64,000 nt of DNA from Sphingobacterium sp. GVS05A (GCF_019969845.1 NZ_JAHXYR010000010.1:248001-312000), one strand, 5' to 3'; numbered from the stretch's first letter, positions 16,609 through 25,700 are shown. A program made the numbers and translations. Notes: generated from the letters alone by a model not told the origin.

Positions 16609-19600
16609 AATGTATCATGTCTTCGCTTAAAGGTGATTCGTCTTCGGCCTGGATCATTTTTCTACCATCCGCCAATTTTGCAAAAATGTAATAGAGTCCC
16701 GGAATGACGATAACGCCAAAGATTGTCCCGACGAGCATACCACCTAATGCAGAAGCACCTATGGTATGGTTTCCGATCGCTCCGGCACCACTCGCAAAGA
16801 CCAGCGGAACAAGTCCGGCGATAAAGGCAAATGAGGTCATCAGGATTGGTCTGAACCGAGCTCTTGATCCTTCTATGGCCGCTTCCAGTATTGAATCTCC
16901 GGCCTGGCGGCGCTTGACGGCGAATTCAACGATCAGCACGGCATTTTTACCCAACAGACCGATGATCATGATCAGTCCCACTTGTGCATAAATATCGTTT
17001 TCGAGCCCCATCGCTTTCAAGAGGAAAAATGAACCAAATACACCGACCGGTAGCGACAACAAAACCGCAAACGGGATAATAAAACTTTCGTATTGCGCTG
17101 CCAACACAAGGTATACGAATACCAGGACCACCAAGAAGACATAAATGGCTTCATTTCCACGCTGTGCTTCATCGTAGGACAAGCCCTCCCAAGCCACTTT
17201 ATAACCGTGTGGCAATGTTGCCAGTGCTGTCTCATTGATCGCCTGAATGGCGTCAGCCGTTGTATAACCATTTGCCGGAAGCCCGCGCACCGCAGCAGAA
17301 TTGTACATATTGTAACGTGTGATCTCGTTGGGGCCCTGTGTTTTTTTCAAGGTCATAAATGCCGAATACGGAACCATCTGATCATGATCATTTTTCACAT
17401 AAAGATTCATAATATCCGAAGGCAATCTTCTGAATTCGGGTGATGACTGTACATAGACTTTGAAGAATTGACCAAAACGGATAAAACCCTGTTCGTAGGT
17501 ACTACCGATCAGGATATTGAGGTTATCCATGGCTTTACCGATAGAAACCCCTTTTTGCATGGCGGCATTATTGTCAAATACCAGTTCATATTGCGGGTAA
17601 TTGGCGGCGAAGAAGGTAAATACTCCCGTCAGCTCCTTGCGTTTTTTTAGATTAGCAATAAAAGCTTTGTTTATTTTATCGAAATCCTGGTAATCTGTTG
17701 TTCGGTTTAAATCAAGTAAGCGCATCGAGAAACCACCAGAGGATCCAAAACCGGGAACAGCCGGCGGTTCGAAAAACTCTACGGTCGCCCCCAGATTTTT
17801 TGATTTTTCTTCAAGTTCTTCCATGATCTCTTTCACACCATGCTCCCGCTCACTCCAAGTCTTGAGGTTGATCAGACAGGTTCCCGCATTTGAACCACGG
17901 CCTTCCGTCATGATCTCATAGCCGGCCAGCGAAGATACCGACTCCACACCGTCCACCCCCTGACAGATCTTTTGCAGTTCGCGGGAAAGCTTATTGGTCT
18001 GTTCTAGCGTCGATCCCGGTGGCGTCTGAATGATGGCATAGATCGTTCCCTGATCCTCGCTCGGTATAAAACCACCCGGAAGCGTTTTGTTGATCAGGAA
18101 AGTCCCCACACAGAAAACGATGAGGATGCCCCAGGTGATGACCCTCCGGCTGGCGATCTTGCGCAGCAAGGAGGCATAAGAGCCCGTTACCCGATCGAAA
18201 GTGCGGTTAAACGTATCAAGAGCTTTGGTAAATAGATTTGTTTTTTGGGGTTTTCCATGATTATTTTTCAATAACATCGCTGCAAGCACAGGTGTGAGTG
18301 TAAGTGCTACGACGGCCGATATCACAATGGAACTCGCCATGGTAATTGAAAACTGACGGTAAAATGTCCCGACAGGGCCTGTCATAAACGAGATCGGGAT
18401 AAACACGGCAACCATGACCGCCGTAATAGCGATGATCGCGCCGGCGATTTCAGCCATCACTTCCTTGACGGCATTGTAAGGCGAGATTGCGCTCTCCTCC
18501 ATCTTGGCGTGGACGGCTTCGATCACGACAATGGCATTGTCCACCACAATACCAATGGCCAGGACAAGTGCAAAAAGTGTAACCAAGTTGATCGACATTC
18601 CGAACCACTGAATGACAAAGAATGTACCTATTAGCGATACGGGAACCGCAATAATCGGGATCAGCGTAGAGCGCCAGTCGCCCAGGAAAATAAATACAAC
18701 GATAGCCACCAGGATAAAGGCATCACGCAAGGTATGCATTACCTGTTCGATCGAGGCATCCAAAAACTGCGATACGTCATAGCTGATCTTATAGTCCACA
18801 CCCGGCGGGAAATTTCCTTTCATCTCCGCCAGCTTAGCTTTTACATCCTTAATAACATCATTGGCATTGCTACCATAATTCTGTTTGAGTACAATGGAAG
18901 CCGAGGGATGTCCATCCAGATTCGAGTAAATATCAAAAAACTCACTGCCCAATTCGACTTTGGCAACATCTTTTAACTTGATATTTTCACCTTCGCCATT
19001 TGCGCGAACGATGATATTTTCATATTCCTCGGGTTTATTGTACTGGCCTTTATAGGTCAACACATACTCCAGAGACTGGGCAGCAATACCTGAACTCTGC
19101 CCCAATCGTCCCGGTCTACCAATAATACTTTGCTCACCGATAGCCTTCATCACCTCATCGACAGATAAGCTATAGGCACGCATACGGTCGGGATTTAACC
19201 AGATCCGCATAGCATAACGTCTGCTCCCCAAGATCTGGGATTTGGCAATACCATGGATCCGGTTGATTTCGGGAATAATGTTTACGGTCGCATAGTTGTA
19301 CAGGAATTTTTCATCCATACTTTTACTGGTACTGTACAGGTTCACGTACATCAACATACTGGGCTGAATCGGATTGACGATCACCCCTTCCTTTTGCACC
19401 AGCTCGGGCAACAGCGGCATCACCTGATCCACTCTCGTTTTGACCAGTACGACCGCATCATTGGGGTCTGTCCCCGGGTCAAAGACCACGTTGACCGTAG
19501 CCTCTCCGGCACTGGTCGCATCTGTTGCGATATAACGCATGCCCTGTACCCCATTAATGGCATTCTCTAAGGTAATGAGTGAAGATTTTACAAGCACATC

Positions 19601-19762
19601 TGCACTTGCCCCCGGGTAGGCGATCGAAACCGCCACTGTGGTGGGGGCGATCTTCGGAAATTGTTCGGTAGGAAGCTGCTTGATTGCCAGTCCACCGATA
19701 AATAAGATGACAACCGATATGACAATAGCAAATACCGGCCGATGTATTACTTTTTTAAACAT
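16601..19762 (-). CDS. HAE1-type RND multidrug efflux pump (AcrB family)
   Basis: Inner-membrane proton/drug antiporter, 1053 aa. It opens with the family start MFKKVIHRPVFAIVISVVI and has 12 helices in two blocks with large periplasmic loops after TM1 and TM7. The TM4 proton site reads AIGIVVDNAIVVIEAV: the first Asp (AcrB D407) is kept, the second (D408) is Asn. The TM10 lysine is kept in LLGKNAVLIVEFA. Likely exports hydrophobic compounds. No dedicated regulator is adjacent. It starts 15 bp after the adaptor gene. Confidence 0.93.
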   Translation of the reverse strand: MFKKVIHRPVFAIVISVVILFIGGLAIKQLPTEQFPKIAPTTVAVSIAYPGASADVLVKSSLITLENAINGVQGMRYIATDATSAGEATVNVVFDPGTDPNDAVVLVKTRVDQVMPLLPELVQKEGVIVNPIQPSMLMYVNLYSTSKSMDEKFLYNYATVNIIPEINRIHGIAKSQILGSRRYAMRIWLNPDRMRAYSLSVDEVMKAIGEQSIIGRPGRLGQSSGIAAQSLEYVLTYKGQYNKPEEYENIIVRANGEGENIKLKDVAKVELGSEFFDIYSNLDGHPSASIVLKQNYGSNANDVIKDVKAKLAEMKGNFPPGVDYKISYDVSQFLDASIEQVMHTLRDAFILVAIVVFIFLGDWRSTLIPIIAVPVSLIGTFFVIQWFGMSINLVTLFALVLAIGIVVDNAIVVIEAVHAKMEESAISPYNAVKEVMAEIAGAIIAITAVMVAVFIPISFMTGPVGTFYRQFSITMASSIVISAVVALTLTPVLAAMLLKNNHGKPQKTNLFTKALDTFNRTFDRVTGSYASLLRKIASRRVITWGILIVFCVGTFLINKTLPGGFIPSEDQGTIYAIIQTPPGSTLEQTNKLSRELQKICQGVDGVESVSSLAGYEIMTEGRGSNAGTCLINLKTWSEREHGVKEIMEELEEKSKNLGATVEFFEPPAVPGFGSSGGFSMRLLDLNRTTDYQDFDKINKAFIANLKKRKELTGVFTFFAANYPQYELVFDNNAAMQKGVSIGKAMDNLNILIGSTYEQGFIRFGQFFKVYVQSSPEFRRLPSDIMNLYVKNDHDQMVPYSAFMTLKKTQGPNEITRYNMYNSAAVRGLPANGYTTADAIQAINETALATLPHGYKVAWEGLSYDEAQRGNEAIYVFLVVLVFVYLVLAAQYESFIIPFAVLLSLPVGVFGSFFLLKAMGLENDIYAQVGLIMIIGLLGKNAVLIVEFAVKRRQAGDSILEAAIEGSRARFRPILMTSFAFIAGLVPLVFASGAGAIGNHTIGASALGGMLVGTIFGVIVIPGLYYIFAKLADGRKMIQAEDESPLSEDMIHYE

Positions 19763-19777
19763 AATGCTGCTTTTTAA

Positions 19778-20857
19778 TTACTCTGCATATAAATCTAGGT
19801 TTGACATGACTTTCTCCGGGGTCTGGTACTTTGATTCAATGGTCTGATTTTCCTGTACCATGCGAAGTCCATTCAGTAAAATCTTTTCGTCTTTACTCAA
19901 ACCCGAAGAGACAACATAGATATGTGGCAGTTCAGCAGCAACCTTTATTTCTCTTGCTTTAACTTTATTATCTTTTGTGATGACATAGACATATTTCTTT
20001 TCAAGCTCCTCAAATGTCGCTTTCTGCGGAATCATCAAAGCATTCGTATAGGGCGAGGTGATCACAATATTGCCGGTCTCGCCAAACCGCAATAAACCTT
20101 TTGGATTTGGGAAGGTCGCTCTGTAGGCAATATTTCCCGTTTCGTTATTGAAATCCGATTCGATTGTTTCGACAATACCTTCCTGGCCAAATTCCTTTCC
20201 GTTGGCCAGGTTCAACCGGACATGCATTGGACTGTTATCCTTTTTAGCCTCCATCTGATTGAGGTATTCTACTTCGGGCACATTGAAGTAAACCCACATT
20301 TTGCTATTATCAGATAGCTCCGTAATCAACTCCCCTTCATCCACCAGGCTACCCTTACGTAGATGCAGTTTACCGACAATACCGGAGAAGGGTGCTACGA
20401 TGTCCGTAAATTTGAGGTGCGTATTCATGGATGCCAGTTCGGCTTTGGCCTTTTCATATTTTGCTTTGGCCATTTCGGTTTCCTGAGGGGCAACAATATC
20501 TTTTTCGGAGAGATTTTTGGTATTTTGATATTCGATTTCCGCGTATTTCACCTCAGCTCTTGCGCGATTGACATCGGACTCATAGAGGTTGGGCATAATT
20601 TTAAAGAGTGGTTGCCCTTTTTGTACAAACTGCCCCTCGTCCACAAAAATAGATTGAATATAACCTTTTTCCTGGGCGCGTAGCTCGATATGATTGATCG
20701 AACGGATCTGGGCGACATAATCTTTATTGACGAGTGTATCTTTTACCAACGGAGTGGTCACGTTGAAAACTGCTGCTTCTTTTTTTTCCTTTTTCTCGGA
20801 CTGGCAGCTTGTAGATAGCATAATAAGGCACAGGTTGATATACATGAAATTTTTCAT
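19778..20857 (-). CDS. RND periplasmic adaptor (AcrA/MexA family) lipoprotein
   Basis: Membrane-fusion protein of the HAE1 pump. The lipobox LIMLSTSC gives lipid anchoring. Lipoyl halves (RAQEKGYIQSIFVDEGQFVQKGQPLF and DIVAPFSGIVGKLHLRKGSLV) flank a short alpha-hairpin that includes KNLSEKDIVAPQETEMAKAKYEKAKAEL. The beta-barrel and membrane-proximal domains follow. I use the ATG at 20857 (MKNFMYINLCLIM); a start four codons upstream at 20869 is equally possible because neither has a ribosome-binding site. First gene of the adaptor-pump-channel operon. Confidence 0.9.
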   Translation of the reverse strand: MKNFMYINLCLIMLSTSCQSEKKEKKEAAVFNVTTPLVKDTLVNKDYVAQIRSINHIELRAQEKGYIQSIFVDEGQFVQKGQPLFKIMPNLYESDVNRARAEVKYAEIEYQNTKNLSEKDIVAPQETEMAKAKYEKAKAELASMNTHLKFTDIVAPFSGIVGKLHLRKGSLVDEGELITELSDNSKMWVYFNVPEVEYLNQMEAKKDNSPMHVRLNLANGKEFGQEGIVETIESDFNNETGNIAYRATFPNPKGLLRFGETGNIVITSPYTNALMIPQKATFEELEKKYVYVITKDNKVKAREIKVAAELPHIYVVSSGLSKDEKILLNGLRMVQENQTIESKYQTPEKVMSNLDLYAE

Positions 20858-20972
20858 GACGATGATCATAGATTTTTATAATAATTTTCGAAAAATTAAA
20901 CAATAGTGTGACAGGCATCCAAATTACCTTGAAAGCCATTTTTGATATTTTCTAAAAAAAATTACTTAAAAA

Positions 20973-21395
20973 TCACAGCCTGAAGACGCTGTAATGGATA
21001 TAAAGGGCGTTTTTTTGTGGGTTAAGATTTTCGACATTGGCCAACGAGACTGCGGTGCGCGTGTTGTGGAAATAGGGGTGGATGTTGGCATTCAGATTGC
21101 CAAAATTATTCTTGGAAAGCGCAAATAAATTTGGCGAGTCAGTGTCGCTTCCGGTATCATCATTTTCACCGTCTTTTTCAGCAAAATAAGCCCTGAGTTT
21201 TTCGTGGCGCCGATGTTTACTTTTACGGATGATATCGTTATCCTGTTGTGCGCCCTTTACCTGTCGATTGAAGTGTTCGACAGCATGTCGGTTGGTCAAT
21301 GCAGAAGATTCTGTTGTTGCTGCATAATGCCAGCCTAAACTGACAAGTATTGCGCACCATACGCCGAACAGATATTGACGGAATCTTCCTTGCAT
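20973..21395 (-). CDS. Hypothetical protein with an N-terminal signal or anchor, 140 aa
   Basis: No family recognised. One hydrophobic segment (about residues 8-27, YLFGVWCAILVSLGWHYAA) is followed by a polar, basic then acidic central region (KSKHRRHEKLRAYFAEKDGENDDTGSDTDSP) and a short conserved-looking tail. The C-terminal NALYIHYSVFRL is aromatic. A good promoter match (21404-21434) sits only 9 bp before the ATG, which would make the transcript almost leaderless. No operon partner within 100 bp shows a related role. Confidence 0.6.
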   Translation of the reverse strand: MQGRFRQYLFGVWCAILVSLGWHYAATTESSALTNRHAVEHFNRQVKGAQQDNDIIRKSKHRRHEKLRAYFAEKDGENDDTGSDTDSPNLFALSKNNFGNLNANIHPYFHNTRTAVSLANVENLNPQKNALYIHYSVFRL

Positions 21396-21403
21396 CGTTA
21401 AAG

Positions 21404-21434
21404 CAAATGTAATTAAACTTTAAAAAGCTTGCAA
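21404..21434 (-). promoter_or_regulatory. Bacteroidota-type promoter for the 140-aa protein
   Basis: On the minus strand TTG, 20 bases, TACATTTG. The -7 element ends 8 bases before the ATG at 21395, so the mRNA would have almost no leader. Confidence 0.45.
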
Positions 21435-21588
21435 GGAATTTTTATACAGAAGTTTCAAAGATTACACCCCATCATTACAAAGTATTTAAAATTAACTGTT
21501 TAAAATTAAAATAATCACATTAACAGAAATTTATGTAAACACTTTAATTTGACAGCCGCTCTAGTGTTTTAAGGCAGAAGCATCTCAC

Positions 21589-21656
21589 ATGCATGTTTAA
21601 CGCTAACGCGGGACGAGGCATTCCCGCTTTTGCCAGAATGCCTCGTCCACATGCAT
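21589..21656. repeat. Nested inverted repeat with perfect 13-bp inner arms
   Basis: Inner arms GGACGAGGCATTC (21611-21623) and GAATGCCTCGTCC (21636-21648) are perfect, with a 12-nt loop. Outer arms ATGCATGT (21589-21596) and ACATGCAT (21649-21656) also match, with a 14-nt bulge on the left. No T run follows on either strand, so it does not look like a normal terminator. It could be a protein-binding site, a mobile-element remnant, or an mRNA 3' structure of the adjacent gene. Confidence 0.55.
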
Positions 21657-21731
21657 CAGTTTAATTTCTTTTGTAGGATTTATTTTGATTCCTTCTTCCT
21701 GCACAGTTTTTTTTGGCCTGCCGCGCTGCCT
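21603..21731 (-). other. In-frame open extension after the stop of the 178-aa protein
   Basis: Directly after the TAA at 21732-21734 the same minus-strand frame stays open for 42 codons, starting RQRGRPKKT and ending before TAG at 21603-21605. RGRPKK resembles an AT-hook core. The stretch includes the 13-bp inverted repeat. It may be chance, a former C-terminus cut off by a nonsense change, or a fragment of another gene. Confidence 0.3.
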
Positions 21732-22268
21732 TTAAATCGAAAGATTGAGCTCCGCGATGTCCCCCAACACTTGAGTATCATTTAGATCAACACTTTTTGC
21801 TGTGCGCGCCACCTGATACAGGCCCGCAATAGGTAAAACAGCGGTAAAATCTTTTGGGCTCCCTTGTTTAAAGTTGAGCACTCCAGAGATACTGATAAGA
21901 ACACCTTTTAGATCCTCAATCTTTGCACCTTTCTTTACGACCTTAAAACGGACAGATACATTTTTTGGAGCAGCGGCTCCCTCCAATGAGACCAGTAGAA
22001 TATGTTCGAGATTGACATCCAATGCCGAATGCAAAGGTTTCACCTTTTTTATAACGACACTTTTTAATGTATCATTGGTACGTTCGGTATTGAAAATAAA
22101 GACGCCACTTTTTACATTTCGATCGCCGCTATATTGTCCGGGGTGTTCCTGAACCATATAATCGACAGCGATCTTGACATTTTCGTTAAACCGTCGCGCT
22201 AATTGTTTTTTTCTCCAAAAAAAAGCTCCCAAAAAAATGAACAGAATAAGTAGGATACCCGTAGCCAT
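21732..22268 (-). CDS. Membrane-anchored hypothetical protein, 178 aa
   Basis: One N-terminal helix (about residues 3-18, GILLILFIFLGAFFW) then a basic RKKQLARR stop-transfer stretch and a soluble domain of mixed beta character (KSGVFIFNTER, DVNLEHILLVSLEG, VSVRFKVVKKGAKIEDLKG). No family recognised. The frame is open to a TTG at 22307, but the ATG at 22268 is chosen since a TACTTTTG element (22305-22312) would start transcription between them. It could present its soluble domain in the cytoplasm or periplasm; the positive-inside rule favours a cytoplasmic domain. Confidence 0.6.
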   Translation of the reverse strand: MATGILLILFIFLGAFFWRKKQLARRFNENVKIAVDYMVQEHPGQYSGDRNVKSGVFIFNTERTNDTLKSVVIKKVKPLHSALDVNLEHILLVSLEGAAAPKNVSVRFKVVKKGAKIEDLKGVLISISGVLNFKQGSPKDFTAVLPIAGLYQVARTAKSVDLNDTQVLGDIAELNLSI

Positions 22269-22307
22269 AAAAAATGTTTTTAATATTAAAATAGATAGTT
22301 GACTCAA

Positions 22308-22624
22308 AAGTAGCGGTTTTTTTCCTCTTAGAAAAAGTACAGACCGCTCTTAACCAGATTTATAGGACAAAAAAAATAGAATTGTAATATATCAACTACA
22401 ACTTATTCGCAAAAATGCATTTCCAAAAAAATGACATTATAAACAGGCAGGAATCAGCAGATCTTTTCCGCGGCTACTAAATAAAACTGTCCATCAAATT
22501 ATTTAACGCAGATATCCCATCAAACAACACGAATTGTAAACAAAGTCTCGCGGATATAAATAGATAAAAAAATGCCCGGTCTGAATGCCCATATTTGCAC
22601 CCATACAAAAACAGAAAGATCCAC
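22308..22624. other. Divergent intergenic region, 317 bp
   Basis: Between the minus-strand 178-aa protein and the plus-strand LRR gene. It is AT-rich. It contains a TACTTTTG -7-like element at its left edge (22305-22312, minus) and a near match CATATTTG at about 22590-22597 (plus) for the LRR gene. No strong repeat or reading frame was seen. Confidence 0.4.
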
Positions 22625-23662
22625 ATGAAAAAATATATTATCGTTTTCAGCTTCTCCCTACTCGCCCTTACTGCTGTTGCGCAGAAGAAAAAGAAAGCAA
22701 AATTTCCAGAACCTAAGCGAGTAGAATTGGTCCCAGTGGTTGAAGCAAATCCGGTTAACGAAAGCGCAGAAAACCCTGCCAACTTTGCTGCGCCGATGCC
22801 GACGACCAGTGCACCTACTATTCGGGCCACGACAACCAACGGAAAGGAAATACGCTTCGGGAATATAGACGAATTAGCACATACAGATCTATCAACCTTG
22901 AAAGAACTGTCTTTTAGCACCATGGTCTCCGGCAGAACGCTGGAGAGTAACGTCCTACAAAAGGTCATGAACGAAGGCACACAATTGGAAGTTTTGACAA
23001 TCGAAAATTTCGCGCTGGATGCTTTTCCAGAAATCAAAGCGCCCAATCATCGATTGAAAAAGCTAACATTAACTCAAAATAAGTTAACGAAGCTGCCGGC
23101 CAGTATTTCCAATCTGACCGCACTGGAAGATTTCAGTAGCCTTAATCCCTTGACAGCATTGCCGACATCATTTGCACAGCTCAAAAATCTACAGCAGCTC
23201 GGGCTGAACAGCTACATGTTTACGGCCTTTCCAAAGGAAATCTTTAGCCTCAATAAACTGTCTGTGTTATACCTATCACGCAATTACAAAAGTAAACCGG
23301 AACAGACGGAGCTGCCCGATCTGTTTCAGCAGCTACCTGAATTGAAAGAGCTCGGTATAGAAAATGCAGGACTATCTGCCCTACCAAAATCTATTGCTAC
23401 ACTTAAAAAATTGGAAAAAGCTAATTTTTCCTACAACAAATTTACTTCTTTTCCCGAAGTACTGGCAGCAAATTCCAAACTGACCTATATCCCCTTTACC
23501 AATAATCCCTTGCAATGGGAGCCCTTTTTGGCTTCCGTCAAAAAAATAAAATTCGGTGGGCTGTTTTTCTTGGAGGAAACAGGTCTTACCAAAAAACAAT
23601 ACGAAGAGATTCAGGATATCCTGACCAAAACAGATGTCTATTATGACGGCATGAATGACTAA
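22625..23662 (+). CDS. Exported leucine-rich-repeat protein, 345 aa
   Basis: A signal peptide (MKKYIIVFSFSLLALTAVAQ) and a lysine-rich linker (KKKKAK) precede a low-complexity region. About six leucine-rich repeats follow from about residue 120. They have the pattern LKKLTLTQNKLTKLPASISNLTAL, repeated as LQQLGLNSYMFTAFPKEIFSLN, LKELGIENAGLSALPKSIATLK and so on (about 23 residues per unit). LRR proteins mediate protein-protein contacts; cellular target unknown. The ATG at 22625 starts the signal peptide. Followed by a stem-loop at 23693-23719. Confidence 0.85.
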   Translation: MKKYIIVFSFSLLALTAVAQKKKKAKFPEPKRVELVPVVEANPVNESAENPANFAAPMPTTSAPTIRATTTNGKEIRFGNIDELAHTDLSTLKELSFSTMVSGRTLESNVLQKVMNEGTQLEVLTIENFALDAFPEIKAPNHRLKKLTLTQNKLTKLPASISNLTALEDFSSLNPLTALPTSFAQLKNLQQLGLNSYMFTAFPKEIFSLNKLSVLYLSRNYKSKPEQTELPDLFQQLPELKELGIENAGLSALPKSIATLKKLEKANFSYNKFTSFPEVLAANSKLTYIPFTNNPLQWEPFLASVKKIKFGGLFFLEETGLTKKQYEEIQDILTKTDVYYDGMND

Positions 23663-23692
23663 AATTCATAAGATCCGCCAACAATACATTTA

Positions 23693-23719
23693 GGCAGTCT
23701 GGTCAAAAGTCAGGCTGCC
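23693..23719 (+). terminator. Stem-loop after the LRR gene, weak terminator
   Basis: GGCAGTCTG and CAGGCTGCC form a 9-bp stem with one G-U pair and a 9-nt loop. There is no T run after it, so termination is uncertain; it may stabilise the mRNA end. Confidence 0.4.
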
Positions 23720-23743
23720 ACCATTCTAATACGATCCAAATAG

Positions 23744-24487
23744 ATGAATAATTCAAACGAAAGTTACTTAAAAGAAACAAGGAGATTTAGCGAAAAAATT
23801 GCGTTTAAATTTCTGATGCCTCTTTTATACCTTATTTTCTTTATCACGAGTCCACTGGTCACCATTATTCTTACACTGGTTTTATCACCGCTGTTATTTA
23901 TCCTTTTTTTCAACCGTAAAATCTTCAGTAGAAAATTCCTCTATTTTTCCTTTGCTGTCTACCTGACAATGTCCTTTATCTATTCCTGTTTACCCAGATA
24001 CCAATACCAGAGTTTCCGTCTTTTTCATCCCAAATGGACAGAGGTATCCGGTAAAATTATTGATTATAAAATCAGTTGGACGCCAACAACGAAGCAAAGT
24101 GCGGCTTCATCCTATGCGTCCATTACCTACGCGTACGAAGTTGGCGGTAAAGAGCAGCGCGTATATGCATCGAAAGCCGTTACCCGATATCCCGGCAATG
24201 TATGGAATACAGATGCTGATATCGCAGGCCACAATTTAGCATTAAAGCAGACAGTAGAAGCTTATGTGAACAGCAAAAATTACAAGATATTAGTCAACGA
24301 ACAGGCGGACTCCGCATTATTTATTCCTTTGGATTATTTTACCTTTTGGAGTTCATTTTATTTCCAACTCATCGTCATTATTCTGAAAATCGGACTTACA
24401 ATAGGCATTGTTGTTGTGCTACCTTATCGACTGCTTCTCGCTTATGCGTATGTAATTGAATATATAAAGAGAAAAAAACGACATTAG
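23744..24487 (+). CDS. DUF3592-like membrane protein, 247 aa
   Basis: Four hydrophobic segments: about 24-48, 48-65, 68-85 and 205-235. Between the third and fourth lies a soluble beta-rich domain with the DUF3592-type pattern: EVSGKIIDYKISWTPT, ITYAYEVGGKEQRVYAS, and a final strand equivalent to the YNPKNP element, here YVNSKNYKILVNEQ. Function of the family is unknown. The last 35 codons have a decayed second copy just downstream (24498-24583), so a paralogous neighbour once existed here. Confidence 0.7.
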   Translation: MNNSNESYLKETRRFSEKIAFKFLMPLLYLIFFITSPLVTIILTLVLSPLLFILFFNRKIFSRKFLYFSFAVYLTMSFIYSCLPRYQYQSFRLFHPKWTEVSGKIIDYKISWTPTTKQSAASSYASITYAYEVGGKEQRVYASKAVTRYPGNVWNTDADIAGHNLALKQTVEAYVNSKNYKILVNEQADSALFIPLDYFTFWSSFYFQLIVIILKIGLTIGIVVVLPYRLLLAYAYVIEYIKRKKRH

Positions 24488-24497
24488 AACAGCTTCC

Positions 24498-24583
24498 ATT
24501 CTAAAAATCGGACTTACATAGGCTTTGTTGTTTCGTTGCCTTTTACCTATGCATATGTACTTGAGCGGATCAAAAAAGCATAG
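24498..24583 (+). pseudogene. Decayed copy of the 3' end of the DUF3592-like gene
   Basis: The stretch reads ILKIGLT, then a frameshift, then IGFVVSLPFTYAYVLERIKKA and a stop. The intact gene ends ILKIGLTIGIVVVLPYRLLLAYAYVIEYIKRKKRH. At the DNA level TCTGAAAATCGGACTTACA and TCTAAAAATCGGACTTACA align almost exactly. It is the tail of a paralogue whose front part has been lost, with a small frameshift or deletion. Confidence 0.7.
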
Positions 24584-24612
24584 CCTACAGCATATCATAA
24601 AATTAAGCCAAT

Positions 24613-25455
24613 TTAATCAAACCGTATCCTAACCGCACAAGGAATACAAGTTGAAACAGGAAGGTTTAATATTGTATAAATTTGTATTTTTTTACCAATT
24701 AAATTATCTGCAACAGCTTTTAACAGCTTCATGTTTTGATTCGCATTTTTCATATCATCGATATCAGATTTTACGACCTGTCCATTTTGCGAAATTGTAA
24801 GATGATAAAATAAATTAATTGTTCCATACGGATTATGAAAGACATAGTCTAAATCTTTATATTTTATGCTCATATTACAATTATATTTCTGAACTTTTAA
24901 ATGTTTAGTATCAAATACAATTTGATTCTTAATGAAGTCAACGATCTTGTTCTTTAGCTGGCGGGACAATATCATAGAAAAATCCTCATTGGAAATTTGT
25001 TCAACTTTTGGACCTAACTTTGCATCTTTCATCATTTCTCCCATTGAAAAATATCCCCTTATATCGTTTTTAGGACTTTCTTTATTTTTCCTAGCAGTGG
25101 TCCACATTGGATAAGTTTGTCCTCCAATATAACTTATTTTCGAATTATACGGATTTTTCTGATAATCTCGCCAATCCATAAAAATGGTATCATTACTTTT
25201 TTGACCAAAGAATTTCACGATATGAACACTGTCCATTAGACCTATCTTATATAAATAAATTGCATTTGATTCTTGAACGACTGCAACAAGAAATGAGCTA
25301 TCTGGGTTCCTCATGTAGGTTCCATTTGCAGGAACCTTATGCGAGATTCTAGCAGTTGACTGCTGTCGCTTAGTTTCAGAGCTACAGCCAAAAAGAATAA
25401 AAATAACCCAAAACGCAACTTTTATATATGACCTATTTGTATTTAATGCTCTCAT
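24613..25455 (-). CDS. Hypothetical lipoprotein, 280 aa
   Basis: N-terminal signal with lipobox FILFGC (Cys near 24). The body is soluble, rich in Lys, Asn and Tyr, and no family is recognised. The 3' part contains NMSIKYKDLDYVFHNPYGTINLFYHLTISQNGQVV, which reads like a TonB C-terminal-like or DUF domain, but I cannot assign it. DNA in this gene is clearly more AT-rich than its neighbours, which suggests transfer. It is flanked by a decayed gene tail, so this spot has been rearranged. Confidence 0.65.
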   Translation of the reverse strand: MRALNTNRSYIKVAFWVIFILFGCSSETKRQQSTARISHKVPANGTYMRNPDSSFLVAVVQESNAIYLYKIGLMDSVHIVKFFGQKSNDTIFMDWRDYQKNPYNSKISYIGGQTYPMWTTARKNKESPKNDIRGYFSMGEMMKDAKLGPKVEQISNEDFSMILSRQLKNKIVDFIKNQIVFDTKHLKVQKYNCNMSIKYKDLDYVFHNPYGTINLFYHLTISQNGQVVKSDIDDMKNANQNMKLLKAVADNLIGKKIQIYTILNLPVSTCIPCAVRIRFD

Positions 25456-25700
25456 TCCAAAAAAACAAAGTAAATAGTTTATTATCAGACGGAGTTGTCA
25501 TGTGGTCTCCACTACTATGATGCAAAAATTAATAAAATTCACACGAAGTCTCTGCAAAAATATTGATGCCCCCGGTTGATTCCAACACGACTATCTAAGT
25601 CTATTTTTCTCCCGATTCAAAAGTTTAGCATATTTTCCTATATTTATGCCATGCTCCAAGAGCTCCTGTTATGTCAATTGCTTAATACATCTTAAATCAC

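Noticed and set aside
24934..25114. Mobile element around the AT-rich lipoprotein gene
   Set aside because: No transposase, terminal repeats or target duplication were seen; base composition alone is not enough.
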